Source: Roseicella sp. DB1501 (GTDB taxonomy: Bacteria; Pseudomonadota; Alphaproteobacteria; Acetobacterales; Acetobacteraceae). From it: 64,000 bases of DNA. The notes beneath the pieces are model-generated. The model saw only the letters and a program-made list of their open reading frames with translations. It did no database searches and was not told the origin of the DNA. Shown piece by piece: positions 53,507-62,700 of the stretch (the stretch's first letter is position 1; the number at the start of each line of letters is the position of its first letter). The position numbers were made by a program, and so were the translations under genes. Location of the stretch: NCBI RefSeq assembly GCF_013112485.1, contig NZ_JABFHG010000007.1, positions 1 to 64,000 of the forward strand. Reading direction: 5' to 3'.

Positions 53507-54001
53507 ATGCGGGACGGGACCACCCTCGCCCATGCCCAGTGGCGGCTCGGCATTCTCATTGCGCAGATCGCGCGGCGATGGCGCGCGAGGCTCGACCAGC
53601 GGATTGCGGAATTCGGGCTGACCGAGGCGCGTTGGCTGGCCCTGCTGGCCATCTCCCGCGACGGCGAGGGAATGACCCAGAAGGACCTGGCCGGCCGGCT
53701 GCTGATCGAGGGCCCGACCCTGGTCCGCACCCTCGACTGGCTGGAGGGCGAGAGCCTGGTCGAGCGGCGGGAGGCGCCGCATGACCGCCGCGCCAAGACC
53801 CTCCACCTCACCGCCCAGGCACGGCCGCTGATCCACCGGATCGAGGCGGCGGCGACGGGGGTACGGGCGGAGATCCTGTCCGGCATCCCGGAGGCGGACC
53901 TCGCCGCCTGCCTGCAGGTGTTGGAGCGGGTGGCGCAGGGCCTCGCCATCGCCAGCCCACCGCCGCCGCCGGAAGCCGTGCCGGGCAGCCGAACGGCCTG
54001 A
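53507..54001 (+). CDS. MarR-family transcriptional regulator
   Basis: 164 residues with the SlyA/MarR winged helix: RLGILIAQIARRWRARLDQRIAEFGLTEARWLALLAISRDGEGMTQKDLAGRLLIEGPTLVRTLDWLEGESLVERREAPHDRRAKTLHLT. Divergent from the AtuA operon; the 124-bp spacer has two CTAG-centred T/C-rich blocks (ACTAGCTTCCTC and ACCTTCTAGAC, about 53466-53502) that may form its operator. It probably represses atuA and itself. Confidence 0.88.
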   Translation: MRDGTTLAHAQWRLGILIAQIARRWRARLDQRIAEFGLTEARWLALLAISRDGEGMTQKDLAGRLLIEGPTLVRTLDWLEGESLVERREAPHDRRAKTLHLTAQARPLIHRIEAAATGVRAEILSGIPEADLAACLQVLERVAQGLAIASPPPPPEAVPGSRTA

Positions 54002-54010
54002 CACCATCCG

Positions 54011-55339
54011 ATGACCGTGGCACGGCTGCGACAATGGTGGGCGGACCTGCTCGCCGCCTTCTGGGTGCGGCCGGCGGCGATGACGCTCGCCGCCGTGCTG
54101 CTGGCCGGGCTGCTGGTCCAGGCCGAGGGGGTGGCGCTGCCCGGCTGGGTGGAGGGCTGGGTCTATGCCGGCGGCGCCTCCGGGGCGCGCGACATGCTCG
54201 GCACGGTGGCCGCGGCGATGATCGGCGTCGCCGGCACGGTCTTCTCCATCACCGTCGCGGCGCTGACCCTCGCCTCCAACCAGATGGGGCCGCGGCTGCT
54301 GCGCAATTTCACCCGCGATGCGGGCAACCAGTATGCCCTCGGCGCCCTGCTCGCCACCTTCGCCTATGCCCTGGTCGTCCTGCGCTCGGTGCGGGATGCG
54401 GCGGAGGGGGCCTTCGTGCCGCAACTCGCCGTCTCCGGGGCGCTGCTGCTCGCCTTCCTCTGCATCGGGGTGCTGATCTGGTTCCTCCACCACCTCGCCA
54501 CCTCGATCAATGTCGAGCATGTGGTGGCGCTGGTGCAGGCCGACCTGTCGCGGGCGCTGGCGCGGCTGCCGCGGCGCGAGGCGGACGAGCCCTGCCAGGA
54601 GGAGGAGCCGGCGCCGCCGTCCCCGGCGGAGGCGGCGGTGCTGCTCGCCCCGGCCGGCGGCTATCTCCGGGTCTTCGACGACGCCGCGCTCGCCGCCTGG
54701 GCGGCGGAGCGGGATGCGGTGCTGCACCTGCGCCTGCGCGCCGGCGACTTCGTCTTCCCCGGCAGCGCCGTCGGCCGGGTCGCGCCGCCGGCGCTGCGGG
54801 AGGCGGCGCAGGAGGCGCTCGACGGCGCGCTGTCCCTCGGGAACCGTCGCAGCACGGAGCAGGACCTAGAATTCGTCGTCCGGCAGCTGGTCGAGATCGG
54901 GCTGCGCGCCCTCTCCCCCGGCATCAACGACCCCTTCACCGCCATTGCCGTCCTCGACCGGCTGGGCGCGGCGCTCTGCCAGCTCGCCGGCTACCGCCTG
55001 CCCTCCGGCTGCATCCGGCATGACGGGCAGCCCCGGCTCTGGCGCCGCGCGACCGACTATGCCGGGTTGCTCGACGCCATGTTCCACCCGATCCGGCAGG
55101 ACGGCGCCGGGGCGGCGCCGGTGATGATCCGCCTGCTCGAGGTGCTCGCCGAGGTCGCCGCCGTCGAGGCGGATCCGGCGCGCCGGGCGGCGCTCCGCCG
55201 GCATGTCGGGCTGGCGCATGATGCGGCGACCGCCGGGACGCCGGATGCGGCGGCCCGGGCGACGATCGAGGATCGCCACCGCGCGGCCCTCGCCGCCCTC
55301 GCGGCGCCGGCCGAGGGCCGGCCGGAGGCGCCCGGCTGA
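54011..55339 (+). CDS. DUF2254 membrane protein
   Basis: 442 residues with four N-terminal helices in about 170 residues (AAMTLAAVLLAGLLVQA, MLGTVAAAMIGVAGTVFSITVAALTLASNQMGPRLLRNF, ALGALLATFAYALVVL, ALLLAFLCIGVLIWFLHHLATSINVEHVV). A large cytosolic part follows with LEFVVRQLVEIGLRALSPGINDPFTAIAVLDRLG. This is DUF2254, of unknown function. It follows the MarR gene by 9 nt and may be co-transcribed. Confidence 0.9.
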   Translation: MTVARLRQWWADLLAAFWVRPAAMTLAAVLLAGLLVQAEGVALPGWVEGWVYAGGASGARDMLGTVAAAMIGVAGTVFSITVAALTLASNQMGPRLLRNFTRDAGNQYALGALLATFAYALVVLRSVRDAAEGAFVPQLAVSGALLLAFLCIGVLIWFLHHLATSINVEHVVALVQADLSRALARLPRREADEPCQEEEPAPPSPAEAAVLLAPAGGYLRVFDDAALAAWAAERDAVLHLRLRAGDFVFPGSAVGRVAPPALREAAQEALDGALSLGNRRSTEQDLEFVVRQLVEIGLRALSPGINDPFTAIAVLDRLGAALCQLAGYRLPSGCIRHDGQPRLWRRATDYAGLLDAMFHPIRQDGAGAAPVMIRLLEVLAEVAAVEADPARRAALRRHVGLAHDAATAGTPDAAARATIEDRHRAALAALAAPAEGRPEAPG

Positions 55340-55413
55340 GGCGCCGCCCCTGACGGCGCCCTTGACGCCGCCGCGCCGCCGGGCCGATTTGGCGGCGCAA
55401 GCCGGACCCTGCC

Positions 55414-56631
55414 ATGACCGCCGACGAGACCACCGCCCGCCTCATCGCCCATCCCCGCTTCCGCGAGGCGGTCGCCACCCTGGCGCGCGAGCACGACCGG
55501 ATGGTCGAGGACATCGTCACCCTGACCGAGATCCCCTCGCCGCCCTTCGGCGAGGCCGCGCGCGCCGCCGCCTATCTGGAGATGCTGCAGGCGCATGGGC
55601 TCGAGGAAGTGGAGCAGGATGCGGTCGGCAACGTCATGGGCCGCCGGCGCGGCACCGGCAATGGCGGGACGGTGGTGGTCGCGGCGCATCTCGACACCGT
55701 CTTCCCGGCCGGCACCGATGTGCGGGTGCGGCGGGAGGGCACGCGGCTCTTCGCGCCGGGCGTCGGGGACGACACGCGCAGCCTCGCCGTCATCCTCGCC
55801 TTCCTGCGCGCCATGGACGCCGCCGGCCTGCGGACCCGCGCCGACCTGCTCATCCTCGGCGATGTCGGCGAGGAGGGGGCGGGCGACCTGCGCGGCGTGC
55901 GGCATTTCTTCACCGAGGGCCGGCATCGCGGCCGGGTGGAGGCCTTCTTCACCGTCGACAGCCCGGAGGTCGACCGCATCGTCACCGGCGGCATCGGCAG
56001 CAAGCGCTGGCGCATCGCCTTCCGCGGCCCGGGCGGGCACAGCTTCGGCGCCTTCGGCCTGGTGAACCCGGCCTATGCCCTGGCCCGCGCGACGCTGACC
56101 CTGGCCGGGCTGCCGGCGCCGGCCGATACCCATACCACCCATTGCGTCAGCCGGATCGGCGGCGGCACCTCCGTCAACGCCATCCCCGACGAGGTCTGGA
56201 TGGAGGTCGACCTGCGCAGCCGCTCGCCCGAGGTGCTGGCGCGGCTGGAAAGCGGCTTCCTTGCCGGGGTCGAGGCGGCGGCCGCGGCCGAGAACGACGC
56301 CCGCTCGGTCCGCGAGGGCGGCATCACGGTCGAGCGGATCCCGATCGGCGACCGCCCGGCCGGCCATACCCCGCCCGATGCCGCGATCGTCCGCCTCGCC
56401 ACCGCCGCCGTGGCCGCGCAGGGCTTCACCCCGCGGCACGAATATTCCTCGACCGATGCCAATATCCCGATGAGCCTCGGCATCCCGGCGATCAAGATCG
56501 GCTCGGGTGGGCGCGGCGGCCGGGCGCATTCGCTCGAGGAATGGATCGATGTCGAACCGGGCGAGAGCCTGCGCGGCATGGCGGCGAGCCTCGCCGCGAT
56601 CCTGGCGGTGGCCGGGATCGAGGAGGGCTGA
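55414..56631 (+). CDS. M20-family metallopeptidase (tripeptidase T-like)
   Basis: 405 residues. Two-zinc site: VVVAAHLDTVFPAG (His, Asp), GVGDDTRSLAVILAF (Asp), LLILGDVGEEGAGDLRG (catalytic Glu pair) and TVDSPEVDRI. The dimerisation domain has HSFGAFGLVNPAYALARA, and the last His is in GGRGGRAHSLEEWIDVE. A cytosolic aminopeptidase or amidohydrolase; substrate not predictable. Confidence 0.9.
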   Translation: MTADETTARLIAHPRFREAVATLAREHDRMVEDIVTLTEIPSPPFGEAARAAAYLEMLQAHGLEEVEQDAVGNVMGRRRGTGNGGTVVVAAHLDTVFPAGTDVRVRREGTRLFAPGVGDDTRSLAVILAFLRAMDAAGLRTRADLLILGDVGEEGAGDLRGVRHFFTEGRHRGRVEAFFTVDSPEVDRIVTGGIGSKRWRIAFRGPGGHSFGAFGLVNPAYALARATLTLAGLPAPADTHTTHCVSRIGGGTSVNAIPDEVWMEVDLRSRSPEVLARLESGFLAGVEAAAAAENDARSVREGGITVERIPIGDRPAGHTPPDAAIVRLATAAVAAQGFTPRHEYSSTDANIPMSLGIPAIKIGSGGRGGRAHSLEEWIDVEPGESLRGMAASLAAILAVAGIEEG

Positions 56632-56639
56632 CGCCAACG

Positions 56640-56707
56640 CCTCGGTCCCCTGGCCGGTCCGAGGCCCGAACGGCGCGCCATGCGGTCATGCATGGAGGCC
56701 TTTGGTA
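56640..56707 (-). repeat. Dispersed intergenic palindrome, family 1 (deleted copy)
   Basis: On the minus strand it reads GTACCAAAGGCCTCCATGC, ATGACCGCATG, then directly CCGTTCGGGCCTCGGACCGG. These are the left and right parts of the 36009-36202 copy with the middle missing. Confidence 0.5.
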
Positions 56708-56804
56708 CAAGCGAAGCGATCCTGCCATCTTCCGGCCATGCCGGCGCGGCACATCCTCGCCGCCCCGATCCGGACCGCCCCCGCACAGTCGAGGAGTAGA
56801 CCGC

Positions 56805-57260
56805 TTGGCCCCGGCCAGCCTGGACCCGCCGATTGCCCGCCGCCCCACCTCAAGCTCCTGGGCCGCGCTCGTCATCGCCATCCTGGCCTCCCAGGCCGGC
56901 CAGGTGCTGCTGAAGCTCGGCGCCCTCGACCTGCCGCCGCTCGAGGCCTCGCCGCTGGCCAGCCTGCTGGCGCAGCTGCTGCGGCCGCAGACCATCCTCG
57001 GCCTCGGCTGCTACGGCTGCGGCACGCTGTTCTACGTGGTGGCGCTCCGCCGCATCCCGATGTCAGTCGCCGCCCCCTGCACCGCCATCTCCTATGTCTC
57101 GGCGACGCTGTTCGGCGTGCTGCTGTTCCATGAGGCGCTGTCGCCGATGAAGCTCGGCGGCCTGGCGCTGGTCTGCCTCGGCGTCGTGCTGCTCGCCGAT
57201 TTCGCCGTCCGCCGGCCGGAGCTCAGCGGGCCAGAGCCAGCAATCTCCGCATCGCGGTAG
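56805..57260 (+). CDS. SMR/EamA-like small membrane transporter
   Basis: 151 residues from a TTG with gaggag 8 nt upstream; no in-frame ATG or GTG fits better. Four helices: AALVIAILASQAGQVLLKLGAL, ILGLGCYGCGTLFYVVALRRIPMSVAAPCTAISYVSATLFGVLLFHEALSPMKLGGLALVCLGVVLLA. The LRRIPxSxAxPxxAxxYVxxxLxGxxLFxExLS pattern fits EmrE/ArnE-like transporters. The end overlaps mutY (opposite strand) by 38 bp. Confidence 0.82.
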   Translation: MAPASLDPPIARRPTSSSWAALVIAILASQAGQVLLKLGALDLPPLEASPLASLLAQLLRPQTILGLGCYGCGTLFYVVALRRIPMSVAAPCTAISYVSATLFGVLLFHEALSPMKLGGLALVCLGVVLLADFAVRRPELSGPEPAISASR

Positions 57261-58299
57261 GCAGGGCGGCATCAGCCTCGGCGAGCGGCCGCATCTCGGC
57301 CCCGTCCGGCGGGGCGACCCGCGGCACGGTGGCGGCGAGCAGCGCCATCTCCAGCTCGAAATGCGTGAAGCCGTGCCGGGCGAGGCCGGGCAGGCGGCGC
57401 CAGGCGAGGCCCGGCAGCGGCGCGAAGGGCAGCGCCTCCGCCTCCGTCCAGGGCGCGTCGCGCCAGGGGGTGCCGGGGATCTCCAGCATCCCGCCGAGCA
57501 GCCCGCGCGGCGGCCGCCGCCGCAGCAGGATCCGCCCCGCCGCATCGGCGAGCAGGAAATGCACCCCCTGCCGCAAGGGCCGCGCCCGCTTCGGCGCCTT
57601 GCGCGGCAGCGTCTCCTGGATGCCCCGGCGCTGCGCCGCGCAATCCTCGCGCCAGGGGCAGAGGGCACAGGCCGGGCTGCGCGGCGTGCAGAGCGTGGCG
57701 CCGAGATCGAACAGCGCCTGGGCGAAGTCGCCGGGCCGCGCCCGCGCCGCGGCATCCGCCATGAACCCCTCGGCGAGCGCGGCGAGGCGGGGCCTGGCCG
57801 CCGGCAGCGGCGCCTCCTCGGCGGCCAGCCGCGCCACCACCCGCTCGACATTGCCATCGACCGGCACCACCGGCTGGTCGAAGGCGATGGCGGCGACGGC
57901 GGCCGCGGTATAGGCGCCGATCCCCGGCAGCTCGCGCAGCGCCGCCGCCTCCCGCGGGAAGCCGCCGCGCGCCGCGACGATCCGGGCGCAGGCATGCAGG
58001 TTGCGCGCCCGGGCGTAGTAGCCGAGCCCGGCCCATTCCTCCATCACCGCCGCCTCGGGCGCCGCGGCCAGCGCCTCGACGCTGGGGAAGCGGGCGAGGA
58101 AGCGGGCGAAGCGCGGCCCGACCGCGGCGACGGTGGTCTGCTGCAGCATCACTTCCGACAGCCAGACCTGATAGGGTTCGGGCCGGCCGCCCTCCGGCGT
58201 GCGGAAGGGCAGCAGGCGGCGATGGCGGTCGTACCAGGCGAGCAGCGGCGCGGCGGGCGCCAAGGAGCCGGCCAGGGGAGCGGCGGGGGATGCGGGCAT
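57223..58299 (-). CDS. mutY: A/G-specific adenine glycosylase
   Basis: 358 residues. It removes adenine opposite 8-oxoguanine. WLSEVMLQQTTVAAVGPRF holds the catalytic Glu (E49). The helix-hairpin-helix LRELPGIGAYTAAAVAAIAFDQPVVPVDGNVERV ends with D148. The 4Fe-4S cluster is CTPRSPACALCPWREDC. The C-terminal NUDIX-like domain (VHFLLADAAGRILLRRRPPRGLLGGMLEIPGTPW) reads the oxidised base. Its start codon touches that of the divergent DUF721 gene (CAT|ATG at 58297-58302). Confidence 0.96.
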   Translation of the reverse strand: MPASPAAPLAGSLAPAAPLLAWYDRHRRLLPFRTPEGGRPEPYQVWLSEVMLQQTTVAAVGPRFARFLARFPSVEALAAAPEAAVMEEWAGLGYYARARNLHACARIVAARGGFPREAAALRELPGIGAYTAAAVAAIAFDQPVVPVDGNVERVVARLAAEEAPLPAARPRLAALAEGFMADAAARARPGDFAQALFDLGATLCTPRSPACALCPWREDCAAQRRGIQETLPRKAPKRARPLRQGVHFLLADAAGRILLRRRPPRGLLGGMLEIPGTPWRDAPWTEAEALPFAPLPGLAWRRLPGLARHGFTHFELEMALLAATVPRVAPPDGAEMRPLAEADAALPTAMRRLLALAR

Positions 58300-58977
58300 A
58301 TGGGGCAGGATAGAGCGGATCGCCGGAGGGCGGGCACGTCCGGAGGCGTGAATCCGCTCGCAACAGGGGACAAGGCGGATCGCCGGAGGGTGGGCACGCC
58401 CGGAGGCGTGAATCCGCTCGCAGAAGGGAACAAGGCGGAGCGCCGGAAGGCCAACGGCGAGGCGGCCGGCGCGGGACGCAGCCCGCCCGGACCCGCCCCC
58501 GCCCCGTCTCCTCGGCGCGACGGCTTCACCCCCGCCCGCTCGCCCTATGGGCCGCGTCCGCTCGGCGCCCTGATCCCGGCGCTGACCCGCCCGGCCTTCC
58601 GCAAGCGCAGCCCGGCGGCGGCGCAGCTCATGGCCGACTGGACCGAGGCGGTGGGCCCGGCGCTCGCGGCGGTCACCACCCCGCGTCGCTTCACCGCCGG
58701 CACGCTGACCATCGCCTGCGCCGGGCCGGTCGCCATGGAGCTGACGCATCTCGCGCCGCAGCTCGTGGACCGGATCAACGCGCATCTCGGCCGGATGCTG
58801 GTCGAGCGCCTGCGCTTCGTGCAGCAGCAGCCGGCGGCGGGCCCGCCCGCCCGCCGGGGACCGGCCGCCGCGCCGCTGCCCGAGGCGGTGGAGCGGGCCG
58901 TCTCGGCGGTCCCGGGCGAGGAGTTGCGCGCGGCGCTGGCAAAGCTCGGCCGGGGCGTCTATCGAAATCGTCCCTGA
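58300..58977 (+). CDS. DUF721 (DciA-like) protein
   Basis: 225 residues if read from the ATG at 58300; a GTG at 58408 is an alternative and no later ATG is suitable. The conserved part (about 80-185) reads RPLGALIPALTRPAFRKRSPAAAQLMADWTEAVGPALAAVTTPRRFTAGTLTIACAGPVAMELTHLAPQLVDRINAHLG, the DUF721/DciA fold related to a replicative helicase loader. The first 50 residues are two 20-residue repeats encoded by the 60-bp DNA repeat, unlike the family. The DsbA and smc genes follow. Confidence 0.78.
   Translation: MGQDRADRRRAGTSGGVNPLATGDKADRRRVGTPGGVNPLAEGNKAERRKANGEAAGAGRSPPGPAPAPSPRRDGFTPARSPYGPRPLGALIPALTRPAFRKRSPAAAQLMADWTEAVGPALAAVTTPRRFTAGTLTIACAGPVAMELTHLAPQLVDRINAHLGRMLVERLRFVQQQPAAGPPARRGPAAAPLPEAVERAVSAVPGEELRAALAKLGRGVYRNRP
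58313..58452 (+). repeat. 60-bp tandem repeat, 2.3 copies
   Basis: Units begin at 58315, 58375 and (partial) 58435, exactly 60 bp apart and nearly identical. Each unit carries GCGGAT near one end and ATCCGC near the other, so it can form a hairpin, and it starts with the AGAGCGGATCGC head seen at 41418. The repeat keeps the plus frame open (DRRRxGTxGGVNPLAxGxKA) and is also open on the minus strand upstream of mutY. Confidence 0.85.
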
Positions 58978-59124
58978 CCGCGCCTGCGGCCGGAGTCGAC
59001 GCCGCATCGGGGCATGCTTCGCCCGGACCGGGTCCGGCGCATGCCCCAGGGCATTGTTGGATCGCGTGCTGCGCGCCTCGCGGTGATCCCGCCGCAGGCG
59101 GCCACGCCCTGGAACGGAGGCCGC

Positions 59125-59745
59125 ATGCGCCTGCCCCGCCGAAGCCTGCTGGCCGCCACGGCCTTCGTCCCGCTCGCCGCCCGAGCCCAGGCACAGAGCC
59201 CGGGAAGCGACCCGCGCCTCGCCGAGCGCGGCGCCGGCAAGCCGGATGCCCCGGTGAAGGTGATCGAGTTCTTCTCCCTCACCTGCAGCCATTGCGCCGC
59301 CTTCAGCCGCGAGACCTTCCCGCGCGTGCAGAAGGAGCTGATCGATACCGGCCTGGTGCGCATGATCTGGCGCGACTTCCCGCTCGACCAGCTCGCCCTG
59401 GCCGCCGCCGCCGTCGCCCGCTCCCTGCCGCCGGAGCGCTATGAGGGCTTCGTCAACGCCCTCTTCGCCACCCAGGACCGCTGGGCCTTCACCCGCGGCG
59501 ATCCGCTGGCCGAGCTGGCGAAGATGGCCGCGCTCGCCGGCATGCCGAAATCCCAGTTCGACCAGGCGGTGCAGGACGACCGACTGAAGCGGGCGATCAT
59601 GGAGGAGCGCGCCAGGGCGGAGAAGGAGTTCAACGTCCAGGCCACGCCGAGCTTCTCCTTCCAGGGCAGGCGCACGATCAACCAGTCCGGCGCCATGGGC
59701 TTCGAGCGCTTCCAGGAGCTGGTGCAGGAGGTGAAGCCGGCGTGA
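59125..59745 (+). CDS. DsbA-family thiol:disulfide protein
   Basis: 206 residues. A signal peptide with RR (RLPRRSLLAATAFVPLAARAQA) precedes a thioredoxin fold with a helical insert: KVIEFFSLTCSHCAAFSRETFPRVQKEL (active site C54-S-H-C57), FPLDQLALAAAAVARSL and the cis-Pro in FNVQATPSFSFQGRR. A periplasmic oxidase or isomerase for disulfides. The stop overlaps the smc GTG by 4 nt. Confidence 0.92.
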   Translation: MRLPRRSLLAATAFVPLAARAQAQSPGSDPRLAERGAGKPDAPVKVIEFFSLTCSHCAAFSRETFPRVQKELIDTGLVRMIWRDFPLDQLALAAAAVARSLPPERYEGFVNALFATQDRWAFTRGDPLAELAKMAALAGMPKSQFDQAVQDDRLKRAIMEERARAEKEFNVQATPSFSFQGRRTINQSGAMGFERFQELVQEVKPA

Positions 59746-62700
59746 GCGGCGAGAGCGGCGGCCCCTCCCGGGACGGCGTGCCGGGGGACGATGCGGCGGC
59801 GCCCGAGATGGAGACCGGCGCGGATACCGCCGAGCGGGCGGCGCTGCGCGCGACCCTTGCCCGGCTGCGCATCGCCGGCTTCAAGAGCTTCGCCGAGCCC
59901 ACCACGGTCGAGGTGCTGCCGGGGCTGACCGGCATCGTCGGGCCGAATGGCTGCGGCAAGTCGAACGTGGTCGAGGCGCTGCGCTGGGCGATGGGCGAGA
60001 CCTCGGCCCGCTCGATGCGCGGCGGCGAGATGGAGGACGTCATCTTCGCCGGCACCGCGACCCGGCCGGGCCGCAACCTCGCCGAGGTGACGCTGTACCT
60101 GGAGGAGGCGACCGGCCTCGCCCCGCCGCCGAATGCCGAGGCCGAGGATCTCGAGATCATCCGCCGCATCGCCCGCGGCGAGGGCAGCTCCTTCCGGGTG
60201 AACGGCCGCGAGGTCCGGGCGCGCGATGTCCAGACCATGTTCGCCGATATCGGCTCCGGCGCCCGCGCCTCGGCCATGGTCAGCCAGGGCAAGGTCGCCG
60301 CCATGATCGGCGCCAAGCCGGAGGAACGCCGGCAGGTGCTGGAGGAGGCGGCCGGCATCAGCGGGCTGCGCGCCCGCCGGCACGAGGCGGAGCTGAAGCT
60401 GCGCCAGGCCGAGGCCAACCTCACCCGCGCCGAGGATCTGCTCGGCCAGCTCGAGGTGCAGCGCAACGGGCTGCAGCGCCAGGCGCGGCAGGCCAACCGC
60501 TACCGCAACCTCTCCGGCCTGGTGCGCCAGGCCGAGGCGGAATGGCTGGCGCTGCTGACCGCCCGCGCCGAGGCGGCGCTGGCGCATGCCCAGGCCGGCT
60601 TCGAGACCGCCGCCGCGACCACCCGCCGCGCCGAGGCCGAGGCCGAGGCGGCGGCGATCCGCAGCTTCGAGGCGGAGAAGGCGCTGCCGGCGCCGCGCGA
60701 GGCCGAGGCGCTGGCGCGCACCGTGCTGGAGCGGCGCCGGGTCGAGAGCGAGGGGCTGGAGGCGGAGGAGCGCCGCGCCCGCGCCGCGCTGGAGGCGGCC
60801 GCGGCGCGGCTCGCCCAGATCGAGCGCGACCTGGCGCATGCCCGGGGCGTCGAGGCGGATGCCGCCTCCGCCGAGGCGCGGCTCGCGGCCGAGCGGGCGT
60901 CGCTCGACGAAGCGGCCCGCACCCTGCCCAACCGGCTCGCCGCGGCGGAAGCGGCCTTGCAGGAGGCCGCCGAGGCCGCCCGCGCCGCCGAGCGCAGCGC
61001 CAACCTCGCCACCGAGGAGGCGGCGGCGCTGGCCGCTCGGGTGAATGCCGCCGCCGCCGCCCTGGACACGGCCGGGCAGCGCGCCCGGCGCCTCGGCGGC
61101 CAGCGCGAGGCGATCGCCGCCGAGCATGCCGCGGCGCTGGCCGCGCGGGTGGCCCCGGAGCGCCTCGCCGCCGCCCAGGCCGCGGTCACGGGCGCCGAGC
61201 AGGGCTTCGCCGCGGCGCGCGCGGCGCTGGCCGAGGCCGAGGCGGCGCGGGCCGCGGCGCAGGAGGCGCATGCCGCCGCCCGGCGCGAGGCGGGCGTCGC
61301 CGAGGCTGAGGCCGGCCGGGCCCATGCCGCCCTCGCCGAGGCCGAGCAGCGGGCCAGTCGCATCGCGGCGCAGCACGCCGCCATCGCCCGCGACCATGCG
61401 GCGGCCGAGGCGGCGCTGGTCCCCGGCAGCCGGTTGCAGGCGGCCGAGGCGGCCGCCGTGGCGGCCGAGGCCGAGCTCGAGACCCGCCGCGCCGCGCTGG
61501 AAGCGGCCGAGGCCGCCCGCGCCGCGGCGCAGGAGGCGCATGCCGCCGCCCGCCGCCGCATCGCCGATGCCGAGGCGCTGCGCGAGCGCGCCGCCGCCGA
61601 GGCCGCCACCACGGCGCAGCGCGCCGCCCAGCTGCGCGAGCAGCATGCCCGCCTCGCCGAGCAACGCGAGGCCGCGCGGGCCGCCGGCCTCCCGGCCGGG
61701 CGGGTCGCGGCGGCGCAGCAGGAGGCGCAGGCGGCCGAGGCGGCGCTTGCCGCCGCCCTGCAGGCGGTGACCGAGGCCGAGGCCGGCCGCGCCGCCGCCG
61801 CCGAGGCGCATGGCGCGGCCCGCGCCGCCGCCGCCGAGGCGGAAGGGGCCGAGGCGCGGGCGCTGGCCGAGGCGCAGGCGCTCGGCGAGACGCTGGCCGC
61901 CAATGCCGCCGCCGGCAGCACCGCGCCGCCGGTGCTCGATGCCATCCGCGTGCCGCCCGGGCTGGAAGCGGCGCTCGGCGCCGCGCTGGGCGAGGCGCTC
62001 GACAGCCCGCTCGATCCGGACGCCGCCCGGCACTGGCGCGCCCTCCCCCCCTTCGCCGCGCCGCCCGCCCTGCCGGCGGCGGTGCAGCCCCTCGCCGCGA
62101 TGGTCGAGGCGCCGCCGGCCCTGGCGCGGGCCCTGTCGCAGATCGGCCTGCTGCCGGAGGGTGCCGAGGGGGCGGCGCTGCAATCCGCCCTCGCCCCCGG
62201 CCAGGCGCTGGTCGCGCGCGACGGCGCGGTCTGGCGCTGGGACGGGCATACCGCCCGGGCCGATGCGCCGAATCCCGGCGCGACGCGCCTCGCCCTGCGC
62301 AACCGCCTGCACGCCGCCGAGGCCCGGCTGGCGGGCAGCCGCGCCGCCACCGAGGCCGCCCGCGCCGCCCGGCAGCGGGCCGAGCGGGAGGAGGCCGAGG
62401 CCATCGCCGCCGAGGCCGCGCAGCGGGAGACGCGCCGCGCCGCCGAAGCGCGCCTCGCCGCCGCGCGCGCCGAGGCGAGCCGGCTGGCCGCCGCCGCCGC
62501 CGAGGCGGAGAGCCGGCTCTCGGCGCTGGAGCCGCAGCTCGCCCGGCTGGCCGGGGAGCATGCCGAGGCCGAGGCCGCCGCCGAGGTGGCCGCCGCCGCG
62601 CTGCAAGCCCTGCCCGCCCCCGAGGCGGCGATCGCCGAATACGACGCGGCGGCCCGCGCCGAGACCGCCGCCGCCGCCGCCGAGGCCGAGGCGCGCGACG

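Noticed and set aside
58315-58452. CRISPR array
   Set aside because: Units are exactly contiguous 60-bp tandem copies without spacers, and no cas genes are present. No other regularly spaced repeat was seen in the window.
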